Below are positions 1 through 8,384 of a stretch of 32,567 bases of DNA, in pieces. Position 1 is the first letter of the stretch. Each line of letters begins with the position of its first letter. The stretch lies in contig CANQTM010000001.1 in assembly GCA_947626825.1 (NCBI GenBank), forward strand, positions 1 through 32,567, read 5' to 3'. Made by a program: the position numbers and the translations under genes. The notes below the pieces were generated by a model. It had not been told where the DNA came from. It ran no database searches and saw only the letters and a list, made by a program, of their open reading frames with translations. Origin of the DNA: an uncultured Bacilli bacterium (lineage in GTDB: Bacteria > Bacillota_I > Bacilli_A > RFN20 > CAG-631).

Positions 1-8
1 AACGCACG

Positions 9-51
9 AAAAAATTCACACTTTAATCTTTTAGATTAACTTGTGAATTTT
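9..51 (-). terminator. Intrinsic terminator of the zinc-ribbon membrane protein gene
   Basis: A long inverted repeat: ten bases at 11-20 pair with 42-51, a 2x2 internal mismatch follows, then seven bases at 23-29 pair with 33-39 around a three-base loop. Read on the minus strand it ends in six T (complement of A at 9-14). It lies 30 bp after the stop of the minus-strand gene at 81-1289. Confidence 0.8.
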
Positions 52-80
52 GATAGTATATCTACGGAAGTCAGGAAATA

Positions 81-1289
81 TTACGATTTAATATTATTAA
101 AATAGAACTCAGTTTCTTCTTTAATTTTTTGTCTTTTATAAATTCTTGATTCTTTTCCTAAAACGATTTTAATGACAAACCAAAGTAAGAATGTTAAGCC
201 AAAACCTAAAATTAACCAAGAATCACAACTTTCAAATCCTTCAAAGAAACGATTTGAATAAATTAAGATACATCCTATTAAGTAACTCCATACTTGAAAA
301 CCAAGAGCAGAACTTCTTAATGGTGTTCTTTTAATAAAGCCAAATATAGATGTGATATAAATGATTAATGTTGATATAAAAATTAAACTAAATGTTAATA
401 TGCCAACTGTAATGCCTCCATAAATATAAGCACTATCGCCATTTCCAAGAAAACTTAGGACAGTTTTTATAAATGGTATATCAGCAAACATAAAAAGATT
501 ATTTTGTGTTGTAACAAATGGCCTTAAAAATTCAATATCATCAAATTTATTAGAAAATATAATTTTAAAGAAATCTTTACCAGCCATAATTGTATCGTCT
601 GATTTACCACCAAAGCCACTAACAATTGCTTTAAAGAAAGAATCATTTGATAAAATAGGAGTTAAAATAGCTATTAGTAATAAAAGACTAACAACAACTA
701 ATTGAATAATTAAAAATAGTCTTTTTCTTCCAACATTAACAACATTTTCAAGTTCAACACTTTCTTCAAATTTTGGCTTTTTAACTTTTTCTTTTTTGAC
801 TTTTTCTTTTTTAGGCTTTTTCTCTTTTTTGTTTGTTTCAATGTCAATAGCAGGAACAACTTGCTGATTTACATCTTCATCACTAGTTTTTACATTAGTG
901 TTAGTTTCTGTTACTTGAGGTTTAACATTTTCTTCAACAATAGGCTTTTTGTTTTCCTCAACAGGTTTTTCATTTTCATCTAAAGTTATATTGTTTTCTC
1001 TAGAATAATCTTCAATATTTTTATATTCATCATTATTTATAGAATTTGTATCATTAGATGATGCAACTTGTTGTTTAGAAATATTATTTATATTTTCAGT
1101 AGGCTGTTTGTTAATAGATTCATTTTTAGGTTTAACATTTGTATTAGTAGTTTCTTTTTTAACTATTTTAACAAAACTATAAGTACAATTTGAACACACA
1201 TTTGCGCCAACATCAACCAAAGTATTGCAAACAGGACATCGCTTAACGCTTAAATAAGGTAAAGATTCTTGTAAATAAAGTTTATGCAT
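81..1289 (-). CDS. Zinc-ribbon multipass membrane protein, function unknown
   Basis: 402 residues. An N-terminal zinc ribbon has paired cysteines C18/C21 and C32/C35. A long low-complexity N/K/E/T-rich linker follows (about 45-185, with K-rich repeats near 155-172), then about four hydrophobic segments near 190-214, 292-320, 332-351 and 358-380. This is the zinc-ribbon plus membrane-domain plan common in Firmicutes, usually unassigned; the ribbon should face the cytoplasm. ATG at 1289 is the first possible start, because an in-frame stop lies at 1307-1305 on the minus strand. The only good Shine-Dalgarno (AAGGAG, 1322-1327) is over 30 nt away, with a perfect inverted repeat between (see finding). 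The gene is divergent from the U32 gene and has its own terminator. No function can be assigned. Confidence 0.75.
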   Translation of the reverse strand: MHKLYLQESLPYLSVKRCPVCNTLVDVGANVCSNCTYSFVKIVKKETTNTNVKPKNESINKQPTENINNISKQQVASSNDTNSINNDEYKNIEDYSRENNITLDENEKPVEENKKPIVEENVKPQVTETNTNVKTSDEDVNQQVVPAIDIETNKKEKKPKKEKVKKEKVKKPKFEESVELENVVNVGRKRLFLIIQLVVVSLLLLIAILTPILSNDSFFKAIVSGFGGKSDDTIMAGKDFFKIIFSNKFDDIEFLRPFVTTQNNLFMFADIPFIKTVLSFLGNGDSAYIYGGITVGILTFSLIFISTLIIYITSIFGFIKRTPLRSSALGFQVWSYLIGCILIYSNRFFEGFESCDSWLILGFGLTFLLWFVIKIVLGKESRIYKRQKIKEETEFYFNNIKS

Positions 1290-1299
1290 AATAAGAAAT

Positions 1300-1320
1300 A
1301 TAGTTTAATTAATAAACTAT
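1300..1320 (-). promoter_or_regulatory. Inverted repeat between ribosome site and start codon
   Basis: An 8-bp perfect stem (ATAGTTTA / TAAACTAT) with a 5-nt loop lies between AAGGAG at 1322-1327 and the ATG at 1289. Without the hairpin the spacing is about 12 nt; as linear sequence it is over 30 nt. Confidence 0.6.
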
Positions 1321-1363
1321 TGCTCCTTTCCCCTTTAATTTTTTTAACTTTTTATACTAAAAT

Positions 1364-1398
1364 AAGACATTGTTGTCTTGATATATTCATTATAAAAT
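1364..1398 (+). promoter_or_regulatory. Putative promoter and operator-like palindrome of the U32 gene
   Basis: TTGTTG (1370-1375), 17-bp spacer, TAAAAT (1393-1398). The -35 lies in a palindrome AAGACA-TTGT-TGTCTT (1364-1379). Half of it recurs inverted at 1474-1483 (AGACAACAAT against ATTGTTGTCT at 1369-1378), just before the U32 ribosome site. This suggests a repressor site or loop; it is inferred from sequence only. Confidence 0.45.
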
Positions 1399-1511
1399 AA
1401 AAATAAATTAATAGCAATTTTAAATTAAACAAAATTATTTTAAATAATTTTATATAAACTATTTATTTTTTTTAGACAACAATATGTGTTAAAATTAAGA
1501 AGGTGAGTAAA

Positions 1512-3887
1512 ATGAAAAAAGTCGAATTATTAGCTCCTGCAGGAGATTTAGAATGTTTAAAAGTGGCAATAAATAATGGTGCAGATGCAGTATATTTAGG
1601 TGGAGAAAATTTTTCAGCAAGAGCATATGCAAATAATTTTTCATTAGAAGAAATTATTATTGGTATTAATTATGCCCATATTCGAAATGCTAAAGTATAT
1701 GTAGGCATTAATACTTTAATATATGATAATGAAATTAAAGAATTGCTTGAATTTACTGATTTTTTATATATAAACCAAGTTGATGCTTTAATAGTAGCTG
1801 ATTTTGGGTTGATTAATTTGTTAAAAGATCGATATAAAAATTTAGCAATTCATGTTTCAACACAATTAAATACACATACATTGTGGCAAGTAAAATTATT
1901 AGAATCTTTAAATGTTGAAAGAATAGTTTTATCAAGAGAGACACCATTAGAAGTTATTAAAAATATTACATCAAATACAAATATTGATATTGAAGTTTTT
2001 ATTCATGGTGCTTTATGTGTTTGTTATTCAGGTAATTGTTTGCATTCTTCTTTAATTGGTAAACGATCTGGAAATAGAGGTAAATGTGCCCAACCTTGTC
2101 GAATGGAATATACTTTACTTGAAAATGGAAAAGAAGTTTCCAATAAAAAATATTTGTTATCTACAAAAGATTTATGTACAGTAGAAAATATCGATAAAAT
2201 TCTTGATTCTAATGTAAAATCTTTAAAAATTGAAGGTAGAATGAAAAGTAAAGAATATGTTGGCTATGTTGTATCTACATATCGTCAAGCTATCGATAAT
2301 TATTATGAAAATAAATATAACAAAATTAATAAAGAAACATTATTGAATTTAAAAAAAATTTATTCAAGAGAATTTACAAAAGGTTTTATTTTAAATGAAA
2401 ATAATGGTGATTTTACTAATGATTATAGACCATCGCACATTGGTGTTTTAATTGGAAAAGTAATAAAAATCAAAGATGATAGGGTACAAATAAAATTATA
2501 TGATAATTTATCTCAAAAAGATAAAATTACAATTGTGCAAAATAAAGCTAATGACATAAAATTATATGTTTCAAAAATTTTTAAAAATAATAAATTAGTT
2601 TCTTGTGGTTATAGAAATGAAATAGTTGAAATAATTGTTACTTCAAAAGTTATTAATAATTCTTTTGTTTATAAAACTGTTGATAATTCTTTAATGTGTA
2701 CAATAAATGATGATTTTTTAGGCAAAATAAAAAGAATTCCTATTAAAATTAAATTTTTAGGACAAATTGGGAAAGTGATGACTTTAATAATTAAAGATTA
2801 TGATAATCATCAAATAAAAATTTCTTCTAATTATATAATAGAAAAAGCTTTAAATTGTCCAACAACATCTCAAATGATTTTAAAACAATTATCAAAGTTA
2901 CAAGATAGTGCTTATTTTATTAATGAAAGTCAAATTGTTAATGATGAAAAGGGAATTATTCCTTTAAAAGAAATAAATGAATTAAGAAGACAAGCAATTA
3001 AAAAATTAGATGAATTGCGTATAAATAAATATCAAAGAAATTTAAGTAATATTAATTTAGAAAATCAATTATATTTAAAAGAATCTAAAAAAACAAAAAA
3101 ATTAAAAATTAAAGTAAAAAATCTTCAACAACTTGATGCATTAGTTTCTTTAAAAGAAATTGATAGTTTTTATTATGAAGATGCCTTAACTTATCAAAAA
3201 GCAAAAGAAAAATATCCTAATTTAAAAATTATATTTGTTTTACCTAGAGTATATGAAAATGAAAATAGTACAAATTATAATTATAAATCTTATGTTATTA
3301 ATAATTATGGTGATCTACTTAAATATGAAAATAATCCTAAAATAATAGATTTGTATATGAATATTACTAATACATATTCTATTGCATATTTAAATAAATA
3401 TAATATAGAATCGTATACTTTATCATTGGAATTAAATTTTAATCAAATAGAAGAAATTGTAAATGATTTAATTGAAGCATATCAAATATTACCACCACTT
3501 GAAATGGTTGTATATGGTCATTATCAAACAATGATTACAAAATATTGTTTTATTTCTAAAGAACATGGTTTTTCTAATAAACATTGTGGAGCATGCAAAG
3601 AAAAACAATATGCTTTACTTGATCGAATGAATTATATTTTTCCAGTGACAACAGATGAAAATTGTAATGTTACAATTTATAATAGTAAAGCTGTTTGCTT
3701 AATAGATTATTGTCAAAAACTTTATGATTTAGGTATCTCAAGTTTAAGATTAGATTTTTCAATTGAAAGTCCCAAAGAAACATATAGAATAGCAAAAGCA
3801 TTTATTGATATGATAAATAATGGTAGTTACTCATATGAATTTAAAGATGTTACTTATGGTTATTTTTTGGATACTCAAAGTAACTAG
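1512..3887 (+). CDS. U32-family (collagenase-like) protein with DUF3656, RlhA-like
   Basis: 791 residues from ATG 1512. A GTG nine bases upstream lies inside the ribosome site AAGGTGAG and is rejected. The N-terminal U32 barrel begins with an LLAPAGD motif (6-12). The family cysteine cluster lies around HGALC (C169, C171, C176, C192, C196). U32 proteins such as UbiU/UbiV bind 4Fe-4S clusters, and E. coli RlhA hydroxylates C2501 of 23S rRNA with help from DUF3656. The length and C-terminal cysteines (HCGACK, then DR..FPV..D..C..IYNS) fit the long DUF3656 form common in low-GC Firmicutes. The role is probably RNA modification, not proteolysis, but this is inferred from family. It is a single-gene unit; the MFS gene after it has its own promoter. 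Confidence 0.85.
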   Translation: MKKVELLAPAGDLECLKVAINNGADAVYLGGENFSARAYANNFSLEEIIIGINYAHIRNAKVYVGINTLIYDNEIKELLEFTDFLYINQVDALIVADFGLINLLKDRYKNLAIHVSTQLNTHTLWQVKLLESLNVERIVLSRETPLEVIKNITSNTNIDIEVFIHGALCVCYSGNCLHSSLIGKRSGNRGKCAQPCRMEYTLLENGKEVSNKKYLLSTKDLCTVENIDKILDSNVKSLKIEGRMKSKEYVGYVVSTYRQAIDNYYENKYNKINKETLLNLKKIYSREFTKGFILNENNGDFTNDYRPSHIGVLIGKVIKIKDDRVQIKLYDNLSQKDKITIVQNKANDIKLYVSKIFKNNKLVSCGYRNEIVEIIVTSKVINNSFVYKTVDNSLMCTINDDFLGKIKRIPIKIKFLGQIGKVMTLIIKDYDNHQIKISSNYIIEKALNCPTTSQMILKQLSKLQDSAYFINESQIVNDEKGIIPLKEINELRRQAIKKLDELRINKYQRNLSNINLENQLYLKESKKTKKLKIKVKNLQQLDALVSLKEIDSFYYEDALTYQKAKEKYPNLKIIFVLPRVYENENSTNYNYKSYVINNYGDLLKYENNPKIIDLYMNITNTYSIAYLNKYNIESYTLSLELNFNQIEEIVNDLIEAYQILPPLEMVVYGHYQTMITKYCFISKEHGFSNKHCGACKEKQYALLDRMNYIFPVTTDENCNVTIYNSKAVCLIDYCQKLYDLGISSLRLDFSIESPKETYRIAKAFIDMINNGSYSYEFKDVTYGYFLDTQSN

Positions 3888-3890
3888 GAG

Positions 3891-3919
3891 TTTACATTAA
3901 GTTTTTTCCATAATATAAT
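3891..3919 (+). promoter_or_regulatory. Sigma-A promoter of the MFS transporter gene
   Basis: TTTACA (3891-3896), 17-bp spacer, TATAAT (3914-3919). Transcription would start near 3926, so the mRNA begins at or next to the ribosome site AAAGGTGGG (3926-3934) and the leader is only about 15 nt. Confidence 0.8.
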
Positions 3920-3940
3920 TATTTTAAAGGTGGGAAATTT

Positions 3941-5329
3941 ATGAATAACAAATTAAAATTAAATTACAAAAATACCATTAAAATTGGTTTAGCTTTTTTT
4001 GGTATTCTAATGTTATGGCAAGTTTATAATACCTATTGTACTATTATTTTAGAATCTATGTTAAAAGATAAATTAGACAATTATAATTATGTTATTGGCT
4101 GTATCATGGCTTTAGATAATGTTGCGGCAATAATTATAATGCCTATTGTTGGAATTTTATCAGATAAGACCAAAACAAAATTTGGCAAAAGAATGCCATA
4201 TATCATAATTGGTATGATTTTAACGGCATTAATCTTTCCATTTATTGCTTTAATGTGCGTATTTAATAGTTTAGCTGGTGTTTTAATTTTTATGATTTTA
4301 TTTTTAATAATTATGCAATCTTATCGTTCACCAGCAGTTGCTTTTATGCCTGATGTTACACCAAAGCCACTAAGAAGTAAAGCTAATGGCATTATAAATT
4401 TAATTGGTTATTTGGGTGGTGTTTTTGTTACATTACTTGGTTTTATACCTGCATTTAAATTAAAAAATGATTCAACATTAGAACAAATTCAAGATGTAGT
4501 TATTTGGCCATTTGCAATTTGTACTATTGTATTTATTATTGTTTTATTTGTTATGTCATTTACTATTAAAGAAAACAAGATGGTGGATGAAACAAAAAAA
4601 GATGTTGAAATTGGCGAGACTTTATCAGAAAATTTGGATGAAATAAAAGAAGATAACAAATTATCAAAAGGTGATAAAAAGAATTTTATTATATTATTGA
4701 TTGCTATATTTTTCTGGTTTATGGCTTTTAATTCATTTGAAACCTTTGGCAGTTTATTTACAAAAAACATTTTAAATGATTCAAATTTATATAGCCAAAT
4801 GGCAACATTTTTATCAATTGCTTCAATAATTTCTTTTGTTTTATTTTCAAATTTATCTGCAAAAATTGGTAGAAAATGGGCTATTGTTTTAGGCTTAATT
4901 TTATTAGTTGCATCATTAGGAACAGTTGCAATCTTATCACTTGTTATACCAGTAAAGGAAGATGGTATTGGTAATTTTAAATTTATTTTTTATGTCTTAG
5001 CTATTTTAATGGGAATTGGTTGGGCATTAGTAAATATAAACTCATTTCCTATGGTTGTTGAATTTGCTAATAAAGATAATGTCGGTAAATTTACAAGTTA
5101 TTATTATTCTGCATCTATGATTGCACAATCCATTACACCTTTTCTTGTAGGATTGTTTATGGACTTTACAGAAATTGGTCAAAAAGTTTTGTTTATTTAT
5201 GCAACAATAATGATGGTAATTTCTTTGGTTATTTTCTTGTTTATTGTTGAAAGTAAAGCAGTTAAAGAAAGACTAAAAAAGAATTCTAAAAAATCAGCTT
5301 TAGAATCCTTAGGAGATATTGATAATTAA
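3941..5329 (+). CDS. MFS transporter, GPH/SLC45-like sugar carrier
   Basis: 462 residues, about 12 hydrophobic segments. The loop after the second helix carries SDKTKTKFGKRMPYI, matching the D...GRRRPY signature of glycoside-pentoside-hexuronide and SLC45-type carriers. A hydrophilic central loop (about 213-245) separates the two six-helix halves. A cation-coupled sugar carrier is the best guess; the substrate cannot be told from sequence. The gene has a near-consensus promoter, starts at ATG 3941 after AAAGGTGG, and is monocistronic. Its TAA directly abuts the stop of the convergent phosphoesterase gene, with no intergenic base and no visible terminator. Confidence 0.8.
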   Translation: MNNKLKLNYKNTIKIGLAFFGILMLWQVYNTYCTIILESMLKDKLDNYNYVIGCIMALDNVAAIIIMPIVGILSDKTKTKFGKRMPYIIIGMILTALIFPFIALMCVFNSLAGVLIFMILFLIIMQSYRSPAVAFMPDVTPKPLRSKANGIINLIGYLGGVFVTLLGFIPAFKLKNDSTLEQIQDVVIWPFAICTIVFIIVLFVMSFTIKENKMVDETKKDVEIGETLSENLDEIKEDNKLSKGDKKNFIILLIAIFFWFMAFNSFETFGSLFTKNILNDSNLYSQMATFLSIASIISFVLFSNLSAKIGRKWAIVLGLILLVASLGTVAILSLVIPVKEDGIGNFKFIFYVLAILMGIGWALVNINSFPMVVEFANKDNVGKFTSYYYSASMIAQSITPFLVGLFMDFTEIGQKVLFIYATIMMVISLVIFLFIVESKAVKERLKKNSKKSALESLGDIDN

Positions 5330-6142
5330 TTATTTAATAGTTATAAGGTTTACATATCCTATCAAACCACTAGAAGCACAATATTGTTTTTTATCAATGG
5401 CAAAATTAGATGTAGATGCTCCATGTGTATGACCACAAAATATAGCCTTAATTAAAGGATTATTAATTAAAATGTCAATAAATTCAGCAGTTATATCGTC
5501 ACAATTGCGATAATCAATAATAAAATAAGAATCATATTTTTGCATTTCTTTTTCATTATATTTTGTTAAAATTGGAATATGCATACATAAAATAATAGGA
5601 CAATTATCATTTAATTGTTCTTTTAATTTATTTAAGCATTCAGATGTTATTTTCTTTTGAGAATTATCTATTCCAATAACTTTAAATTCACCAAATTTAA
5701 TTATTTGAAAAGTACTATTATCGATAATTTTATCAAAAATATTGTTTGGTGTTTCGTGATTGCCATATGTTAAGACAAATGGAATATTAAAATTTTTTAA
5801 TGACTTAGATAAATATAACAAATTAGCAGTGCTATTATAATCGATTATATCACCACTCATTAATAAAGCATCTGGATTTATTTTTTTTGTATAGTCTAAT
5901 AATTTATCAAAACATTGACATGAAGGAATCATTTGTTCTTCATTACAAATTTCATTAAAATAGTTGGCAAAATCTTTTCTTACACGGTACCAAGCTTTTT
6001 CATGATTTATAGCATCGTCTTTTTGTTTATCAGTTTCATTATCATTTAAATTAATTAAATGTACATCGCTAAAATGAACTAACGTATAACTTTTTTTTAG
6101 ATTAAGATTTAAATTTATTTTATTTTCTTGAATAAAAGACAT
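5330..6142 (-). CDS. Calcineurin-like metallophosphoesterase
   Basis: 270 residues. The metal-binding motifs occur in order: FSDVH (D26, H28), SGDIID, YGNHET, CMHIP and CGHTHG. This is the set of a class III phosphodiesterase with a two-metal site. There is no signal peptide, so it is cytoplasmic. The substrate is unknown; relatives act on nucleotides, phospholipids or phosphoproteins. ATG 6142 follows AAAGGAAAA at 6151-6160. An upstream in-frame TTG at 6178 would lie upstream of the predicted -10 and has no ribosome site. An extended -10 on the minus strand (6169-6177) would start the mRNA just before the ribosome site. Divergent from the Mrp gene. Confidence 0.85.
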   Translation of the reverse strand: MSFIQENKINLNLNLKKSYTLVHFSDVHLINLNDNETDKQKDDAINHEKAWYRVRKDFANYFNEICNEEQMIPSCQCFDKLLDYTKKINPDALLMSGDIIDYNSTANLLYLSKSLKNFNIPFVLTYGNHETPNNIFDKIIDNSTFQIIKFGEFKVIGIDNSQKKITSECLNKLKEQLNDNCPIILCMHIPILTKYNEKEMQKYDSYFIIDYRNCDDITAEFIDILINNPLIKAIFCGHTHGASTSNFAIDKKQYCASSGLIGYVNLITIK

Positions 6143-6168
6143 AAAAATATTTTTCCTTTCTTTAAGTA

Positions 6169-6201
6169 AGTATACCAATTTTCTTACAAAAAATATATAA
6201 T
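6169..6201. promoter_or_regulatory. Divergent -10 elements, phosphoesterase (-) and Mrp (+)
   Basis: On the minus strand TGGTATACT (6169-6177) is an extended -10 placed about 7 bp before the phosphoesterase ribosome site. On the plus strand TATAAT (6196-6201) serves the Mrp gene. Neither has a convincing -35. Confidence 0.5.
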
Positions 6202-6233
6202 AAAAGAAATGAAATTAAAGGAGACGTTACTAA

Positions 6234-7049
6234 ATGGCAAATTGTAATTATAATTGTGATGATTGTTCTTCAAAATGTGAAAAAAAAGATTTTATTATTC
6301 ACACAAATAAATATTCAAAAATAAAAAAGGTTATAGGAATAGTTAGTGGCAAAGGCGGTGTTGGGAAATCATTAATCAGTTCAATGCTTGCTATTACTAG
6401 TGCTAAAAAAGGATATAAAACTGCGATTTTAGATGGAGATATTTTAGGACCATCAATTCCTAAAATATTTAATATAACTCAAAAGGCATATAGTGATGAA
6501 TCTGGAAAATTAATTTATCCTGCTAATGGTCCATTAGATATTGATATTATCTCAACTACAATGTTACTTGAAAACGAAGATGATCCTATTATTTGGAGAG
6601 GTTCAATTGTTTCAAATTTAGTAAAACAATTTTATACTGATGTTATTTATGGAGAACAAGATGTTTTATTTATTGATATGCCTCCTGGGACTGGTGATGT
6701 ACCTTTAACAATTTTTCAATCTATACCTCTTGATGGAATAGTAATCGTTACTTCGCCACAAGATTTAGTTTCAACAATTGTAGAAAAAGCTGTTAAAATG
6801 GCAAATATGATGGATGTTAAAATACTTGGTATTGTTGAAAATTATTCATATATTGTATGTCCTGATTGCCAAAAGAAAATATCTTTATTTGGCCAATCTA
6901 AAATAGATTTAAAGGCTAAAGAAAATAATATTGATACAGTTATCAAATTACCACTTGATCCAAAGATTGCTAAACTTTGTGATGAAGGTAAATTATATGA
7001 ATTAGATTTTAATTATTTTGATGAAATAATTAACAAAATATTTAACTAA
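6234..7049 (+). CDS. mrp: Mrp/NBP35-family P-loop iron-sulfur carrier
   Basis: 271 residues. A deviant Walker A SGKGGVGKS (38-46), LDGDILGPSIP (67-75), WRG (121-123) and DMPPGTGD (148-155) identify the Mrp/ApbC ATPase that binds and hands on 4Fe-4S clusters as a dimer in the cytoplasm. The C-terminal CPDC (C209, C212) is the bridging-cluster motif. An extra N-terminal cysteine group (C4, C8, C11, C15) recalls the ferredoxin-like N-terminus of NBP35 and is common in clostridial Mrp proteins. ATG 6234 follows AAAGGAG by 10 nt. The gene ends at a bidirectional terminator shared with the kinase-ferritin unit. Confidence 0.9.
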   Translation: MANCNYNCDDCSSKCEKKDFIIHTNKYSKIKKVIGIVSGKGGVGKSLISSMLAITSAKKGYKTAILDGDILGPSIPKIFNITQKAYSDESGKLIYPANGPLDIDIISTTMLLENEDDPIIWRGSIVSNLVKQFYTDVIYGEQDVLFIDMPPGTGDVPLTIFQSIPLDGIVIVTSPQDLVSTIVEKAVKMANMMDVKILGIVENYSYIVCPDCQKKISLFGQSKIDLKAKENNIDTVIKLPLDPKIAKLCDEGKLYELDFNYFDEIINKIFN

Positions 7050-7074
7050 AAAAGAACCGACTGGTTCTTTTTAA
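7047..7074. terminator. Bidirectional intrinsic terminator
   Basis: A perfect 10-bp stem (7049-7058 with 7063-7072), loop GACT, flanked by A-rich sequence on the left and T-rich on the right, so it works for mrp (+) and for the kinase gene (-). Confidence 0.9.
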
Positions 7075-7077
7075 ATA

Positions 7078-7566
7078 TTATTTTGTTCTTTTATACCAAA
7101 TATCAATTTCATCTTTATTTGGCTCTTCAAATAGACTTAAAAATTTTTTAAATAATCCATCATTTATAAAAAAATCTGTTTTATTTTTTTGTTTTAAAAT
7201 ATCATTATTTCTTTTTTGGATGCTTTCATGCCAAAGTTTATCGCTAATTTCAATGTAATGCCATATATAGCTAATATTATTATTTTTAAAATAATTTGAA
7301 ATATCATAACGATCCTTTTTACTCCAAAAGCCCCAATCCAAAATTACATTAGCACCATTTTTAACAATTTCTATGGCTTTCTTTTTTAAATAATTACCAA
7401 TTTTGATAACTAAATCATCATATAATTTTCCTTGTTCATTATTTATTAAATCATATGTTACTTCATCAATTGATAATATGATTGCCTTTTCTTTTTTTGC
7501 TAATTTTTTGGCATAAGATGTCTTACCACTACAAATTTTTCCACAAATGCAAATTACTTTATTCAT
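7078..7566 (-). CDS. P-loop kinase-like protein (AAA_33 / zeta-toxin-like fold)
   Basis: 162 residues. Walker A GKICSGKT (9-16) directly follows the first strand, and LSIDE (D34) sits where small-molecule kinases of this fold place their acidic catalytic residue. An arginine-rich lid lies near KRNND. These short proteins are annotated as AAA-family ATPases or predicted kinases; the substrate is unknown. It starts 11 bp after the ferritin stop on the same strand, so the two are probably co-transcribed. No good ribosome site precedes ATG 7566, suggesting translation coupled to ferritin or weak expression. No antitoxin-like partner is visible, so I do not call it a zeta toxin. Confidence 0.7.
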   Translation of the reverse strand: MNKVICICGKICSGKTSYAKKLAKKEKAIILSIDEVTYDLINNEQGKLYDDLVIKIGNYLKKKAIEIVKNGANVILDWGFWSKKDRYDISNYFKNNNISYIWHYIEISDKLWHESIQKRNNDILKQKNKTDFFINDGLFKKFLSLFEEPNKDEIDIWYKRTK

Positions 7567-7577
7567 ATAATTTGTAA

Positions 7578-8096
7578 TTACATTGAAGGTCCAGTAGTAG
7601 ATGGAGTGTAAACTCTAGAAGCAAGTTCTTGATTTAAAGCATATAAACCTTTAGCATCATGACCAAATAATTTCATCTTTTTAATCATGTCTTCTGCATT
7701 AGTTTCTTCTTCACCTTGTTCTTTAATAAACCAATCAAGGAATTGCATAGTTTTATAATCTTTTTGTTCAAAAGCTACATGATAAATATTTGTAATAAGT
7801 GAAGTTACATATTGTTCATGTTCAAGACCTTTTTCTAAAGGATCCATATGATTTTTGAATTCTTTATTTGGTTTTGCAATGGCATCAAAAGTAACTCTTA
7901 TTCCATTATTGATAAGATATCTTCTCATCATAAAGGCATGATCTCTTTCCTCTTGAGCTTGTACTTCATACCAATGAGCAAAGCCGTCTAACCCTTCATC
8001 AGCATAATAATTAGCAAAGTCTAAATACAAATATGCTGAATATAATTCTTTATTAATTTGATCATTTAATAAATCTGCAATTTTCTTTTCTAACAT
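7578..8096 (-). CDS. ftnA: Bacterial non-heme ferritin
   Basis: 172 residues, the usual size for a 24-subunit ferritin chain. Ferroxidase residues occupy the standard places: E17, Y24, E50, H53, E94 and Q127. It oxidises Fe(II) and stores iron in the cytoplasm. AGGAGG lies nine bases before ATG 8096, and TATAAT on the minus strand (8124-8129) is a likely -10 with a poor -35. It is first gene of a probable two-gene unit with the P-loop kinase-like gene. I saw no clear Fur-type palindrome upstream. Confidence 0.93.
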   Translation of the reverse strand: MLEKKIADLLNDQINKELYSAYLYLDFANYYADEGLDGFAHWYEVQAQEERDHAFMMRRYLINNGIRVTFDAIAKPNKEFKNHMDPLEKGLEHEQYVTSLITNIYHVAFEQKDYKTMQFLDWFIKEQGEEETNAEDMIKKMKLFGHDAKGLYALNQELASRVYTPSTTGPSM

Positions 8097-8129
8097 TTAA
8101 AATATCCTCCTATTTGTAAAAATATTATA

Positions 8130-8384
8130 AGTCAGTTTTTTTGAAAAATAAAGATATTTTATTATGCAAAAATCATAAATATTGATAATTCTTTATGGCC
8201 TATTATTTTATAATGCTTTTATCTTTTTTTGACATTTCAAATAAACTAATATTAATTTAATCATTTGTAATATTATGTATTTATCTATTAAAAATTAATA
8301 TGATATTTCTTTTTTAATAACAATATTTTATATTTCTAATTAAAAAACTTGATTAAACAAATGAAAGAATTAATCGATAAATTA
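8130..8384. other. Intergenic region, little recognisable
   Basis: An AT-rich stretch between the ferritin promoter and the end of the Sel1 gene. A weak minus-strand terminator for the Sel1 gene can be proposed (6-bp stem 8351-8356 with 8370-8375, T-run complementary to 8342-8347). I see no gene and no repeat. Confidence 0.4.

Noticed and set aside
4489-4770. Minus-strand open frame inside the MFS gene
   Set aside because: Shadow of a hydrophobic coding region, no ribosome site, no domain.
7078-7566. Zeta-toxin of a toxin-antitoxin pair
   Set aside because: Only the fold is shared; the partner gene is ferritin and no epsilon-like antitoxin is present.
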